A stretch of 64,000 nt of DNA. Source: Maylandia zebra. Its lineage: Eukaryota; Chordata; Actinopteri; Cichliformes; Cichlidae. The stretch spans positions 6,709,467 to 6,773,466 of the forward strand of contig NC_135184.1 of assembly GCF_041146795.1 (NCBI RefSeq), given 5' to 3'. The position numbers and the translations under genes are program-made. A model generated the notes under the pieces. It made no database searches, was not told where the DNA came from, and was given only the letters and a program-made list of their open reading frames with translations. How positions within the stretch are numbered: position 1 is the stretch's first letter; each line of letters begins with the position of its first letter. Positions 34,854 through 46,649 of the stretch are shown here, piece after piece.

Positions 34854-37427
34854 TGTCCTGTCTGTAAATTATATATCGTCACTTTTCTGATGCGGTGAAT
34901 TCTACTCCACTCGTGGCCCCCTCTGGTTAACATAGAATATGTTCAGAAGCAAAGTGAGCCTGGTCTGATGCTTGCACCCCCACAGTGGAATACAGGATGA
35001 ATGACATGCAGGCTTTATACACAGTTGGAGACACAGAAGAAGGTACCACAAGATTTTCATGTGAATATAAAATGTGCATAAAACTAATGTGTAAAGAAAA
35101 GTACCTACACTCCCATTTCTGCAGTCTCTCTTTCTTGTTCCCCATCTACCCTTCATAATGTATTTCCTCATTGCCTTTTACTTCATTTTCCTTTGTTCTA
35201 CAGGACATTTTACTTCCCTTGTCTTCATCATTATCTGACCACCTCTTCATCCTCTCCCTTATGTCCTCAGCTGTCATTCCCCTTCCTTCTATCGCCCTCT
35301 TTTTTGACCCTCCTCTTCCTTACCACTTTCTCTCCCCCTTCTTCATTTGGCTGAAGCTAAATGTCTTGTGTGAGATAACATCACAGTAGGAAATTCCGCC
35401 TGTGTTGCCAGACTGCTCAGTTTTCTCCCCAGGGCTGGCAACAATGTGCGCCCTTCATAAGTGCCTCTACAGCACTCAGGATCTCCACTCATCCTCTGTG
35501 AGTCCGGTCAAAAGACCCGCCGGCGAAACCCAACGCTTACAGCTCCACGCCAAAACCACAGCAGGTAGCTAGTAGGATTACTGCAAATACTCTAAAATGT
35601 CCCTGTACAATCTTACATTTACTTACATTTACTTACATTTACTACATTTGTATAGAATCTCAGAAATGATAAACTGCATTTTCAATGCAGCGTATTAAAA
35701 TGCTGAAAGAACTTATAACAATTGTAACAAAATCCAGAAAATGTTTTTGTCATTTTAGCGGTAAAAATGTCATCATATTTCTTCATATTATTTTATGTTT
35801 AATAAAAATGGATGACAGGGTTTCTTTTTGTCAGCTTAACCTCTCTGGTTCAGTTTAACAACTGTGTTTCCTCAAAAACTAGACGCTTAAAGTCATTCAC
35901 TTAATCGTCATCACTGAGGGATCTTATCTTCTGGGGTGTCGCTCATTCAGAAGACAAAGAAATAAAGAGTAAAAAGTAGAAAAATGTTTTTAAACGCTTC
36001 ACTGCAGAAGTAAAATCCCTAGAGACAAATGTTTGTTTTGGAAGAAACTCCTGAGAATCGAGCACACAGCAGTTCTGGCAAATGCACAGAAGCTGCAGAT
36101 ATTCAACGATTTGGAAGAGCTAATTGTAAAACTTTAATATTGTTTTTAAAAGCAGAGGTTATAGATGCACAGTATGCACACTTAGTTAAATGTTGGACCA
36201 AAACAACATACATAGTAATGGCCTCCAAGGATTCTGTCATCAGTGAAGGGCCAACATAGCTCTGAGCCTGTATTATTTTAACAGGCCGTATCTCATAGTA
36301 TTGATCTCGTTCTTGTACTGTAAATACTCATTTAAGTCAGTGACCCTTTATATAGCTCTTACTGCGAAGTACCACAACACAGCGTTACCACAGAAACTAA
36401 ATAGTTAGCTTCAGCTTGCTGAGATTAGTAGGTTGTTGTCTGGACAGGTCGAGATGTTCGCGGGCCATGTGGTATAAAAGGTTGTATGTATTTAGGACTA
36501 TGTCTCTAAGTTTGGAATGTCCATGCTATAAGCACTCGAGGTTCTTTGACAGAGAGGAAAGGAGTGTCTCACTCTGTCAACGTCTGTGACCTTTGGAGCT
36601 GAGTTCAGGGAGCCAAGTCTGGGGGAAACAAAACAACAAATTTCTTTAGTTTGACATGTGTAAAATACACCAAAACATTTTTATAAAATCTAATTTCTCC
36701 CCCGTCTGTATCATATAATCAAGTTAATCTCAGAATATCAAGTTGTGTTACTGAAAATGAGGACCAATTAAAAAGCTGTGGCATAAAACATTGGCAGATT
36801 TGGGCTACTATCAGATGAAAATAATTTGCAAGCAAAATACCATTAGACCAGCGTACAGACTGGCGTTTTTATAGGCGTCTGAACAGTCAGAGCCATTTCT
36901 CCTTGAATGGGTTACCCTTTGACTGCGCTATCTCACAAATGAAGGCTCATGCAGCTGCAATCCTTGACAACTGCAGCTCTGAATGCACCTGTTGTCAGAC
37001 ACGTTTGAGGTGAGATAAGCTTAATTACACTCTGGTGCATGCTTTATCATTGCTGAGTGACACTGCTAGAGTTTGTACTGGGTCTGCACTTCCAAGGCTT
37101 TAGGAATGCCATTCAGTAGATGTAGTATTTTGTGAATGATAAATGAATTGCAAGAAAAATACTTCATAATCACCTGCAAGGATAATAAAGTCGACCCATG
37201 GCTTGCTTCCTTAACTTATACAATGCATGATTAAAAACAGCTCATTCGTTATATACTGAGAATCCATATAAAAATACTATCGCTGGAAATCACAGCTACC
37301 TGTCACTCGTTTCACCTCTCTGTACTATTTTGTCCTCACGGCTCTATTTTCCTCCCTCCTCATTCCCACAGTGGCCCCCATTTACTTCAGTACCTCATTC
37401 CTGCCTGTTTTGTGGTGGAGGGGGGAG
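34854..37427. other. intergenic, no gene recognised
   Basis: A short decamer repeat (about three TTACATTTAC units) lies at 35613-35642. The rest is AT-rich with a CT-rich patch near 35180-35345. No gene seen. Confidence 0.5.
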
Positions 37428-37545
37428 GGGAACCATTGCTTCACAGCAAGAAGATCATTGGTTCTTGCTGTGTCTATGTAGGTTTTCTCCAGAATAAAGA
37501 CATGGGGTTAATTGGTAGTCCTCAGATGACCACAAGTGTTAAATG
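37428..37545 (+). repeat. fragment of the teleost repeat also seen at 57.8 kb
   Basis: GCTTCACAGCAAGAAGATCA, then AGGTTTTCTCCAGAATAAAG and CATGGGGTTAATTGGTAGTC, follow the order of the first half of that repeat. Confidence 0.55.
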
Positions 37546-37635
37546 TTGGTCTCTATGGAGTCACTTTCTGGGTTATCAAAGTGGTAAGACTTGTGACCCA
37601 TGGCAAGGCATTTGTTGTTTTTCCATTAGTTATCC

Positions 37636-37683
37636 AATTTTATTTATATCACACAGGTTCACAACAACAGTCATCTCGAGGTA
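37636..37683 (+). repeat. small fragment of the percomorph repeat of copies A-C
   Basis: AATTTTATTTATATCACACA followed by ACAACAACAGTCATCTCGAG resembles the first 50 bases of copy B. Confidence 0.45.
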
Positions 37684-38619
37684 TGTTTTAACGTAAAAAC
37701 CCTTCAAAGTATTCACCAATGGCAAAGGGTGAATAATATGCTAAATAATTTTCTACAAATCATAAAAATGTGCATCTAGATTGGATTAATAAATGCCAGT
37801 AGAAACTGTGATATGACTTAGACACATTGCATAGAGCTTTCTTGCGTTTATGTCACTCAGCAAAGAGAAATAACATCAGTTTATATTTTCAGTAATCCTA
37901 AAAACAAACTAAATAAACCCAGAAAAGATGGAGACACATATTGTTTTCGGTTATTTTGACAATAGCAAGAAGGGAGGCCAAACTGCATCACATGACGGTT
38001 GTTAAGATGAGCCCAAATAAAATTTAAATACAATTACTTTCAGTTTAAAAGCATATAATGGGTATTAATACAATTAATTATGAAATGTGTTTCTGTTTAT
38101 CACTGTGAAGCAGCTCTGTGAAAGGTTCCCCTCAAGGCACCTGTTCCCAAAATGTTTGAGAACCCCTGACATTAGTTATTAAATGTGTAGCCAGGTTAGG
38201 GTAACATTAGGTTTAGTTAGGCAAGTTTGGGATTTATCTTTAATGATCACTGTGTGTCTGGACTGAACAATCTGAACATTGTCATGGGTGGGTTGGTCAA
38301 GTCATGCATGGCGGTTTCTGCCAAGTTTCATCTGGGACAAAGTTGACTCATCACCTTCCTGCGGAATGTGTTGCTCCTCCTGATACAAATAAATGTATGT
38401 GCACTGTCTTCAGAGAGCGGCCAACACCCTGTGTTTTATCTAGATTTTAAAGCTGGGTGAATAGGAGACATTTCTGAAATTCATATTTCCTGCACTGTTG
38501 CAGACACTTCAAGTAATTTAATCAACATCCTAAATGGAAATGAGGTAAGTTATCATACATTTGGATATGCAATCTGAACACACGCTTGTTGAAGGGTATG
38601 AGCTCTTAGTCCTCAGTTT
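37684..38619. other. intergenic, no gene recognised
   Basis: Nothing assignable. Confidence 0.5.
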
Positions 38620-39719
38620 AGATGATTACATACTGCTTCGATAACATTAAGATTCAGGATCTATGGAGTCCAATCCATAACTGACTGCATTGGCAGTGTT
38701 TTTGGATTGTCATACTGAGAAATGGAGCTGTTGACAATCACGCACTTTCTAGCTGGTGGATCAACATTTGATCTTTGCCCAACACCACTGGCTGAAATAC
38801 AAATCCCCAAACAAGGCAGAGCCCCCAAAGTGTTTTATAAATGGCTGTAGACACTCACTGTTGTACTTCACATCTGACCTCCTCCATTCATACTGTTGAT
38901 GACTTGAGTCATCATTTTCCAAATTTGGGTTCATCACTCCATAAAATCTGTTGCCACTGATTGTCAGTCCAGTTCTTGGGTAATTTGGCATTCCTCAGTC
39001 TTTCTCCCTGTTCCCCTCATTAAGAATGGCTTCATGACAAGCATCCTTTTCAATGAGAACATTTCTGATGAGGCTTCAGTGAGCAGTAGATGGATAAGCT
39101 GAAGGTCAAAATGCATCTCTCAGGTGATATGTCAGTTCTGGATTTTTCCCTTTTTCTTGAGGACATGACTTTCAGATAATATTCAACTGGTCTAGATTCT
39201 TTTCTTTCTTTCTTTTTTGTCCATCGGTTGTCCAGTTTCCTCAAATTCCTCAAATTGTAACACCATGCCAATATATATCAAGTTTTTTGGCGAATAGCTC
39301 TTTGGGAATAAGCTTGTTGGTGAAAAAAACACAATTTTTACCCCTGTCAAACTGTGTTATTGTTTTTTATAGGTTCAGCTAAAGAAATCTGTAGCAAATT
39401 ATGTGTTTTTGTAACAGGCTGTGTAATAATAACAAGTGTAATAATAAAGTTTCTATAAATACAATTTAAAATTGGTTAATTACTAAACTGTCTGTTATCT
39501 GTAGATGGAACATTGGTTCATCCTTTGAGTTACGTGCCTTTTTTAGTCCCTGAATTAGTCGCAGGTCAGTGTTAAGTGGCTTAACAAACAAGAAAAAGCA
39601 TTCCTGTGAAATGGGCCGGACTGAAAAAGAGTGAAAAAGAAAAACTTTGAAAGACCTTCAGAAAGTCTGGAAGCAAAATATAAAGAAATGAGGCGTGGCT
39701 CAAGACTTTTGCACAGCTG
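38620..39719 (-). mobile_element. decayed Tc1-like transposon
   Basis: On the minus strand, scattered frames carry Tc1 transposase wording. These include CLQPFIKHFGG (compare the usual QPxxKHGGGSVMVW) around 38850, and further on MQSVMDWTP followed after a stop by LNVIEAVCNHLN (compare VMDWPPQSPDLNIIEAVWDHL) near 38640. The right edge reads GCTCAAGACTTTTGCACAGC, the terminal sequence of a fish Tc1 family. The left terminal repeat is not found. Frames are broken by several stops and shifts and there is an internal loss, so it is long dead. Confidence 0.75.
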
Positions 39720-40653
39720 TTACAGCAGGGGCAAACAGGGGTAAATATTATTCGGGATCACTTGTACATGGTGCGTGTGTGTGTGAGAAAGAGAAAGAGT
39801 GAGCTTGGCTGACTGTTTAGACTCTGTGCAGATGTGTGTATGTGTGTGGGTCGTCTTCCTGAGTGTGTTTGTGTGTGTGCCTGAGTGTTTATTAACCTGT
39901 CTGTACAATGTGTATGTTAGTCAGATTTTTACCAAATGAGTAAAATGAGGCCACTTAAACGCTCCAGGAAATAAGCTGAGCCGTCAGACTTACTCTTTGC
40001 CTACATGTTATTTTAAGCCCAAATTACACATCATCTGATATCCATCCTAAATGGCTTTTCCAGCTTCACTGCTCCAGGTATTTTGAGCTAGAAGGACAGC
40101 AGTAAAAAAGGGGGCAGCAGGTTTAGCAGCAGTATAAAGAAAAGAGAAAGAAAAACAGGCCCAGCTCCACTAAGATGATGGAAATCTGCCAAATCCAATT
40201 CCCTGAGAAGGAGAGGGCAAGGCCCAAGAACTATGGAGATCCCACTTATCTCTTTTTCAAACATTTACACTCACAGCTTCAGTATTTCAGGAAGTTGATC
40301 TTCCCAGATGTTAAAGACTCATGTTGATAAAGGGCATCTAGTATAAATTTAAGCAAGAACGGGTTGAATAAATGTCCCTTGAGCGTCTCTTTAGTTTTAT
40401 ATAAAATGAGGAATACGTTATCTGTACTTTTTGTAGCTAGCAGCAACTATTTCTTTTAAGTAAGCTGATCTATATGAAAGGAAATCTGCAATCAGCCTGT
40501 GATCAACAATCATAATTTAATGTTACCAAGAGCGCAAGTTACACTGCAATAATCAAACAGGTCTGAGCAGACTTTGGTTGCATGCAAGTGAACAGTTTTT
40601 GCAACATGCAAATGCAATCTTGAAATCATCAACTTGTATCTAGCAACAATTTA
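39720..40653. other. intergenic, no gene recognised
   Basis: GT-rich patches near 39765-39880 make spurious His/Thr frames. Nothing else. Confidence 0.5.
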
Positions 40654-41098
40654 ATTATCAGAATCAGGATATCTTTATTGTCATTTTTAACAAGTGCAAC
40701 AAAATAAGTGCAGTCCCTGCGGTGTCAAGAGAAAAAATATAAATATAAGAGAGGTAGAACACAGTCATTCAGTATAATAAATAGAACCTTACTGCACACA
40801 GACACTATTGCACAGGATGTCATCCACTGCACAGTATTTGGCAGGTTGAATTGTAGGTGATTACTTGTAATTCAATGCCCTAACAGCTACAGGGTAGAAA
40901 CTGCTATTTAGTCTATTTGTCTTTGTTCTGATGTTCCTGTATCTTTTGCCTGATGGCAGCAGTTGGAACAGATTATGAGCGGGCTGTGAGGAGTCTTTTA
41001 TGATATTTCCTGCTTTCCTTAGACAGCGAGAGCGGCGCAGTTCGTCCAGAGAGGGTAAAGAACAGCCGACAATCCCCTGGGCAATCAGGAGCAATCAT
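40654..41098 (-). mobile_element. 5'-truncated LINE (L2/CR1 type) with C-terminal protein remnant
   Basis: On the minus strand, a 77-codon frame (41094-40861) contains LFQLLPSGKRYRNIRTKTNR and SSFYPVAVRALN. These match the C-terminal region of L2/CR1-group LINE proteins as I know them. It is followed by a 3' untranslated region ending in GACAATAAAGATATCCTGAT. Everything upstream of the C-terminal part is missing. Confidence 0.7.
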
Positions 41099-44000
41099 TA
41101 GCTTTATTAATTTATCTGCACTCTAAATAATAAAAGCAAACATAACAGTAAGTCATTAGGACATCTGGTTGCTACACCAGAAACCTTTGCCCCCAGAGGC
41201 TGTCGACAGGCTAACTCCCAGATTATACATAAGCCAGCTATTGTCTTTCTACTAGATGAAAAGGTTTGAATATTTCTGGTCTTTAGTTTACAAAAACTGA
41301 AAATGTATCTGCCTTTTTTGACTAGAATGAAAAAGATAAGATACTGGCTTACCAGACTCATTACTACAGGAGATAATGAACTACCTATTATAATTGTATT
41401 AATTATTAAATATTATTGCTGCTGAACAATTTTACTGCAAAGAATACAGTGAGTTGCAGTTTATTTAAGTGTAAACATAACATCAATATGAAAATGACAT
41501 GTGCGTTTTGTTAATTCAGTGAGTATTTAATTAGTCCTAAAACAGCTTCTTTTTGTTTATTAACACACTGCTTAATCAAGAAAGGATAATTTGTCTTAAA
41601 TGGCCCTTGACACACATGCCACAGGTTTTAGATATGAAAGGCGTACTGTGTCACCTCTCGTTGCTTGAGCCTACTCCTGAAGGCCAGACTCTAATGGAAC
41701 ACTAATGGCTTTCAACATGGTTACATTTCTCACCTCGTCACTGCTTCTGCCCTCAGAACAGCCTCACTGAAAAGGTCCCTCTGAGGTTGAAAGCCTCTCA
41801 TAAAACACAGCCAACGTCTCGAAGTTAAGTGAGCTCTGAGGCTGTCGTCAAGGCTCTTAATGAATCCTCGTGCCTGTTCGGGACCAGAGCCGGCCGAGTG
41901 TTGGTGTTTACCGCAGGGAAGACGTCATCGCTGCTGAAGAAAGATCGTAATTATAAACATGCCACTGCTGTTTCCAGTCGTAGCAATTTAAGAACAGACC
42001 CCTGTCGCCCTAGGGTCTTAATGACGCCAGGAGAACAAGTGGCAATTTAGAAGGGTTCATGGTAACACCCTCAATGCAGGGCTGGCAGCCTCCAAATTTA
42101 AACTACAGTATGGAGGGATTATGAAGGGAGACACGGGCAAGTGGTCAGACTCTGGCAGCTGATTTTACCTCCTGTGAAAGGGAAACACATGACTGTCTTC
42201 TGTTGCATTCACTTCTGTATGTGTTTAAAGTGCTGAAATAATTGTTCATGGGTTTTTAATCGCTAAGTGATGTTGCAGTTAAGGTACAATAGCGTCAGTT
42301 TAAACAGCAACACTCGTCGATTACAACCCAGGAAGTTATTTTAATAGCTCTGTTCAAGCTGATTCATGAGGTGTATGAACACAGCAATATGTCTACAACC
42401 GTAGTGCCAAGATATGCAATCAGTCAGAGTGTCAGACAAGCAATTATTCTGAATTAAATGCAAGACATGACACAAACATGTTGCCCATAATCTCTAAGAG
42501 TGTGGGAAACTGTACTTGTAAAGCCTCTGATTTATTTGTTTACTTGTACCTGTTACATTGACCTGGGTATTTGTTCAAAGCAGTCTCATTAGCAGTCTGA
42601 CTGCTCAGGTTTACTGTCATGTTTGGTGTCTTTTTGCTGCCAAATGTGAGCAATTAACTGGGTGAGGATGTTGCCAATTTTTGGAAACGATAATTCAAAT
42701 TATTATTGGATGACCCACAGCAAAACTCCACTCCCTTTTAAGTTGGATTTCACTTGTGTTCCCTGAGGTTGTGACCTGTTCAATCAATGCAAATTATCAG
42801 CTCATTCTGTTGTAGTGAAACCAGGTGTGCATTATTGGCTTCAGGCAGTAACTGAATGGGCACAGTTTAGCTGTGTGAGTGAAAGTAAAATTGCTTTGCA
42901 GCAGATCGCACATTATTGAAGTTTGTGTGTGTGTGTGTCTGTATCCCCTAAGCTAAATTCAGGTGTCAGCAGTTAAAAGGTATTGAGTTAAAGCAACATT
43001 ACTGCTTTCTTTGTTGTTGTGTGTCTTTGGATTCATACACCTGTACAACCCTGTGCGTATCTGGTCATGTGGTAGCTTGTAGTTTAAAGAGACAATGCCA
43101 GCCACTGCTCCATAGTCATTGTATGTACATGTTTTTGTTTATGGGCCTATATTTTTTTTATTATTATTATTTGAAGCACCTGGTGATATCAAGCCTTGCA
43201 GTTAGCTTTGGTTTGGGATTTTTTGAGGAATTTGTTTTTTCAGCACTCAAGGCATTTGGAAAAATGGAATTTGGAATTTGGAAGACTTATCTGTAACTTC
43301 ACCTTCCATCTTTATGATATATTAATTGCTCTATTTTCAAATTCCAAGCTTCTGGTGAGTTTTTTGGTTGTAAAATCCTAAAACTCAGCTACCAAAATAG
43401 TGACAAAGAAAGCTAGGCTGGAGCCAAGACTTTTGGGAATCACCCTATCCATGGAGAAACACTGGAGCCACACAGGAAAGTCAGCAGATAATTTTCCAGC
43501 AACCCCTCAGGGTGAGTTTTTAGGCTGCATTAGGAAAAGTTTAAATAAGTTAAAAAGTCATCTTATAATAAAAAACAATATTTCAGCATATTTTACACCT
43601 TTTGGCTCCCATATCAGTGTGTGTGTGGTGTCAGGAGGTTGGTTAACACAGACATGGCTGTCATGGTCCTGCCCAGCAGTAGACTGATTGGATGGGAGGT
43701 ATTCGTGTCAATGTTTGCTCTGGTTAATGAGCGGAAGGAAGGTGAGTCCATACAATACACACTCATACACACTCTATCAGTAGTGCAACACTGTCAGGAT
43801 TTGTGTGTGCGCGAGTGCGTGTTTGTGTTAAGGGTGACTGCCCTAAGCCTCCCAACCCACCCCGGGCTGATTAGTAGTTTGTCTTTAAGTAAACATGGAA
43901 GAGAACCGCAGAGGAATCTAACCTGTGGAAGGAAGGAAGGGAGGAATCCTCTATCCATCACTGACCAGGAGATGCAGAATGGGCGCACACTGCAAGATAT

Positions 44001-45060
44001 TCCGATTTCCCCTGGGAAGTGACCGCCTTCCACTCAATAATGATCGCTCAGCCGTTAAAGGAAAAACACATTGTCAAAAAGAAACCTGCTTAAACAAAGT
44101 AAGGCTGATTTTTCTGACAGAAAATCGCGTTTATCTGAAATATCAGCAGATTCAAATTTGTCAAAAGTATTTGGCAAGGATGAGCATTTAAGTGAGTATT
44201 TATTGCTGAGTGGTGAATTTCCAGGCTGTTGAGTAATTAGCTCAGAGCAATTGACACTTCCAAAATCAGATATCATAGTTATTTATACTCTGATTATTTA
44301 TCCAGCCAGTGAGAACTTGGTGACAGCAGCATTCCCTCTGAGATCAAGGGTGGCGTCTGAAAGACTGCATCCAAACTTAAAGAAAGTAAACATCTTCAGA
44401 AGTCAGGAGGGCCTTCACGTCTTATCTTGAAGACATACATCACATCTAATTAAACTCAGGCCTCTTCTCCCATGCGCACATGAAGTTTTAAATCAACCAA
44501 ATTACCCTGGGGACCAAGGCGACACTCATTTAAATATTCATTTAATTGCCAGCTTCAGAAAGAAATTATACGCGGAGTTGCAGGTTTCAATGAAATTGGG
44601 TCAGGTCAGTTATTGGTGCCTACAGAATGAAGTGGATGATGGTGGCAAAGACAAACATTGCTAACAAAGCATACATGCACATACTTGTAACCTGGAATTT
44701 AAGGGCATTAACGCATGCACAGTGGCTCAGACATGTTGCTCTCAGGGGGAATCTAATGTAAATGTTGTAGACATTGGGAAATATGACAGTAATTTCACAT
44801 GCGCCAACTCTGCCCAAGTGCCATGAGTGGGTGGAGTGTGCTGCCCTTAAAATCTCTTGGCTAACTATTATCTACTGAATATCCAGAGAGGTGGTTAAGA
44901 ATTGCACAAGGGCTTGTATTTATTAATTTGTTCATAATGCGGAGAACCCGGTAATAAAGCTATAGCAAAAGGAAATTTCCCCTCATTTGTTTTTCTATTG
45001 AGTATTCCTGCTATTTATTCTGTTTGGCAGTAAAATTCCCTTTTATTCCATCACCGTAAT
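41099..45060. other. intergenic, no gene recognised
   Basis: About 4 kb without recognisable genes or repeats. Two stretches (41830-42060 and 44330-44620) look like complex repeat-free DNA; see findings. Confidence 0.5.
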
Positions 45061-45170
45061 CTGAGTCTGAATCAACTTTATTGACCAAGTAAAAGGATTT
45101 GGGCTTTTTCTTCTCTTTCAGTGTAAGTAACAGGATAGACAACACACAATACTAACAATCAAAACATGTG
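45061..45170 (-). mobile_element. short LINE 3' end fragment
   Basis: On the minus strand, TACTTGGTCAATAAAGTTGA then TTCAGACTCAGA resembles the terminal segment of CR1/L2-like fish LINEs. It is very short and tentative. Confidence 0.4.
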
Positions 45171-45254
45171 TAACATGTGTGAGATGTTTATATTCATGGC
45201 ACATGGTAGAGAGTTCGAAGATGTTGGAATAAATAAGATATGGATAACTAATTA

Positions 45255-45260
<6 letters not shown>

Positions 45261-45302
<42 letters not shown>
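45261..45302. repeat. (AT)n microsatellite
   Basis: About 21 uninterrupted AT units. Confidence 0.95.
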
Positions 45303-45304
<2 letters not shown>

Positions 45305-46627
45305 CTGTTTATAATATGTATAGAACATTATCCAGATAGCGATGCTTGTTTGGCACAAATTTAGCCCAAAGCAGAGGTTCTCTTGCGTGCCAGATTTGAC
45401 CATGACTCATTGCACTGACTCTGAGGTAAGACTGGTTGCTTGACCAGGTTCAGTTTATATAGGCCAGATGTGAGGTGTGTACTGACATCTGGGTCACATC
45501 TCTCCCACAAAAAGCTTCCCCTAGTCTATGTCAAGTGCAGCTAATGACATTTGGGCCAAATCTGACACAAATGTCAGGTGCTCTGAGCTGTATGTGTGCA
45601 AAGACTCCCAGATTATGCACAAATGTGTCTTCTGAGTAGTTATTCTTGTTCCTCACCCCAATCAGACTTCATAAACTTCCCTTTAATATAATTGCAGTTG
45701 TGACATTCTGTCTTTCAAGGCTAAAACAAAATGCCACTTTATCATCATTGCAGTGATGATCATCTACGCTCTGTGAGAGCTTATGAACATGAGTTGATTT
45801 GTGAGGAAGCATCACATTAACTGAGACTTTATTATCTTGTCTGTTGTTAACCCTAATTCCCTTTTTGCTTATCGATCTAACCACATTTTTCAGAGAAACT
45901 ACTCAAGACTGACAGGGTTGTGGCTCCACGGTGCGAATCAACTTAATTTTACCACATTAAATTATAGAAAGGAGAGTAGTGTTTGAGAGTATCACAAGCC
46001 CAAACTTCCCATGAGGAGGTTACAAAGACACAGACATTTCAGAGTTTCACAGCACGCCTCAGTAACTCTGTGAGAAGCCGCCCTCCTTTGCTACCCACCC
46101 ACCTTTTTCTTTGGCGTCGTGAACTTTGAGAGCCCTGGGAGAATCGGGGGGGAAACCTACCGAGAGTCAAGAAGGGAGGTTAGATAGAGGAGTGGCAGAG
46201 TGGGCAGCCCAGAGAATGCAGAAGTTGACTTCTAAACAGATGCAGTAATTCCATTTCCACCCTTTTAAATTTGGTATGCAGGGGGCCAGGGCGTAACCCT
46301 AAACCCACTATCGCTGTTGCACACAGAAGGGGGAGGCGCAGTCGACAGTTGGTGGCTGGGGCCACCGAGTCTATCGGCCTTGTTAATCAATACAGGTTCC
46401 ACTCTGATAGACAGCGATTGGTGTAACCGATGCCCACCCTGCTATTTTGTTCCCTCTGGCAGGAGGAGCAGGCACCTGTTTCTTAAGACTTTCACCTGCA
46501 GTTCACAGCTCAGCTGGAGACGGCTGGCCCAGCGTGAGGCATCTGGATCAGCCCCAAAAAGTTCCTGCACATACATAAGAATGTCTGAGGAGTCTCATTT
46601 CTTCATGAGAAAATTGTCCCGTCCCGT
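45303..46627. other. intergenic, no gene recognised
   Basis: Between 45345 and 45600 there are several TTTGGGCCAAATCTG-like words, loosely like the repeats at 2.9-4.4 kb, but no boundary can be drawn. From about 46070 to 46560 the DNA is GC-richer. Frames there have no recognisable domain. Confidence 0.45.
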
Positions 46628-46649
46628 CCCCCCCCCCCCCCCCCCCCCC
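46628..46649. repeat. poly-C tract
   Basis: A run of 22 C. Homopolymers this long are prone to slippage and sequencing error, so the true length is uncertain. Confidence 0.9.

Noticed and set aside
39720-39908. Minus-strand His/Thr-rich frame
   Set aside because: Produced by GT-rich simple sequence.
43621-44191. Cluster of overlapping plus-strand frames up to 133 codons
   Set aside because: They overlap in different frames with no domain, and no codon-level sign of a gene is visible.
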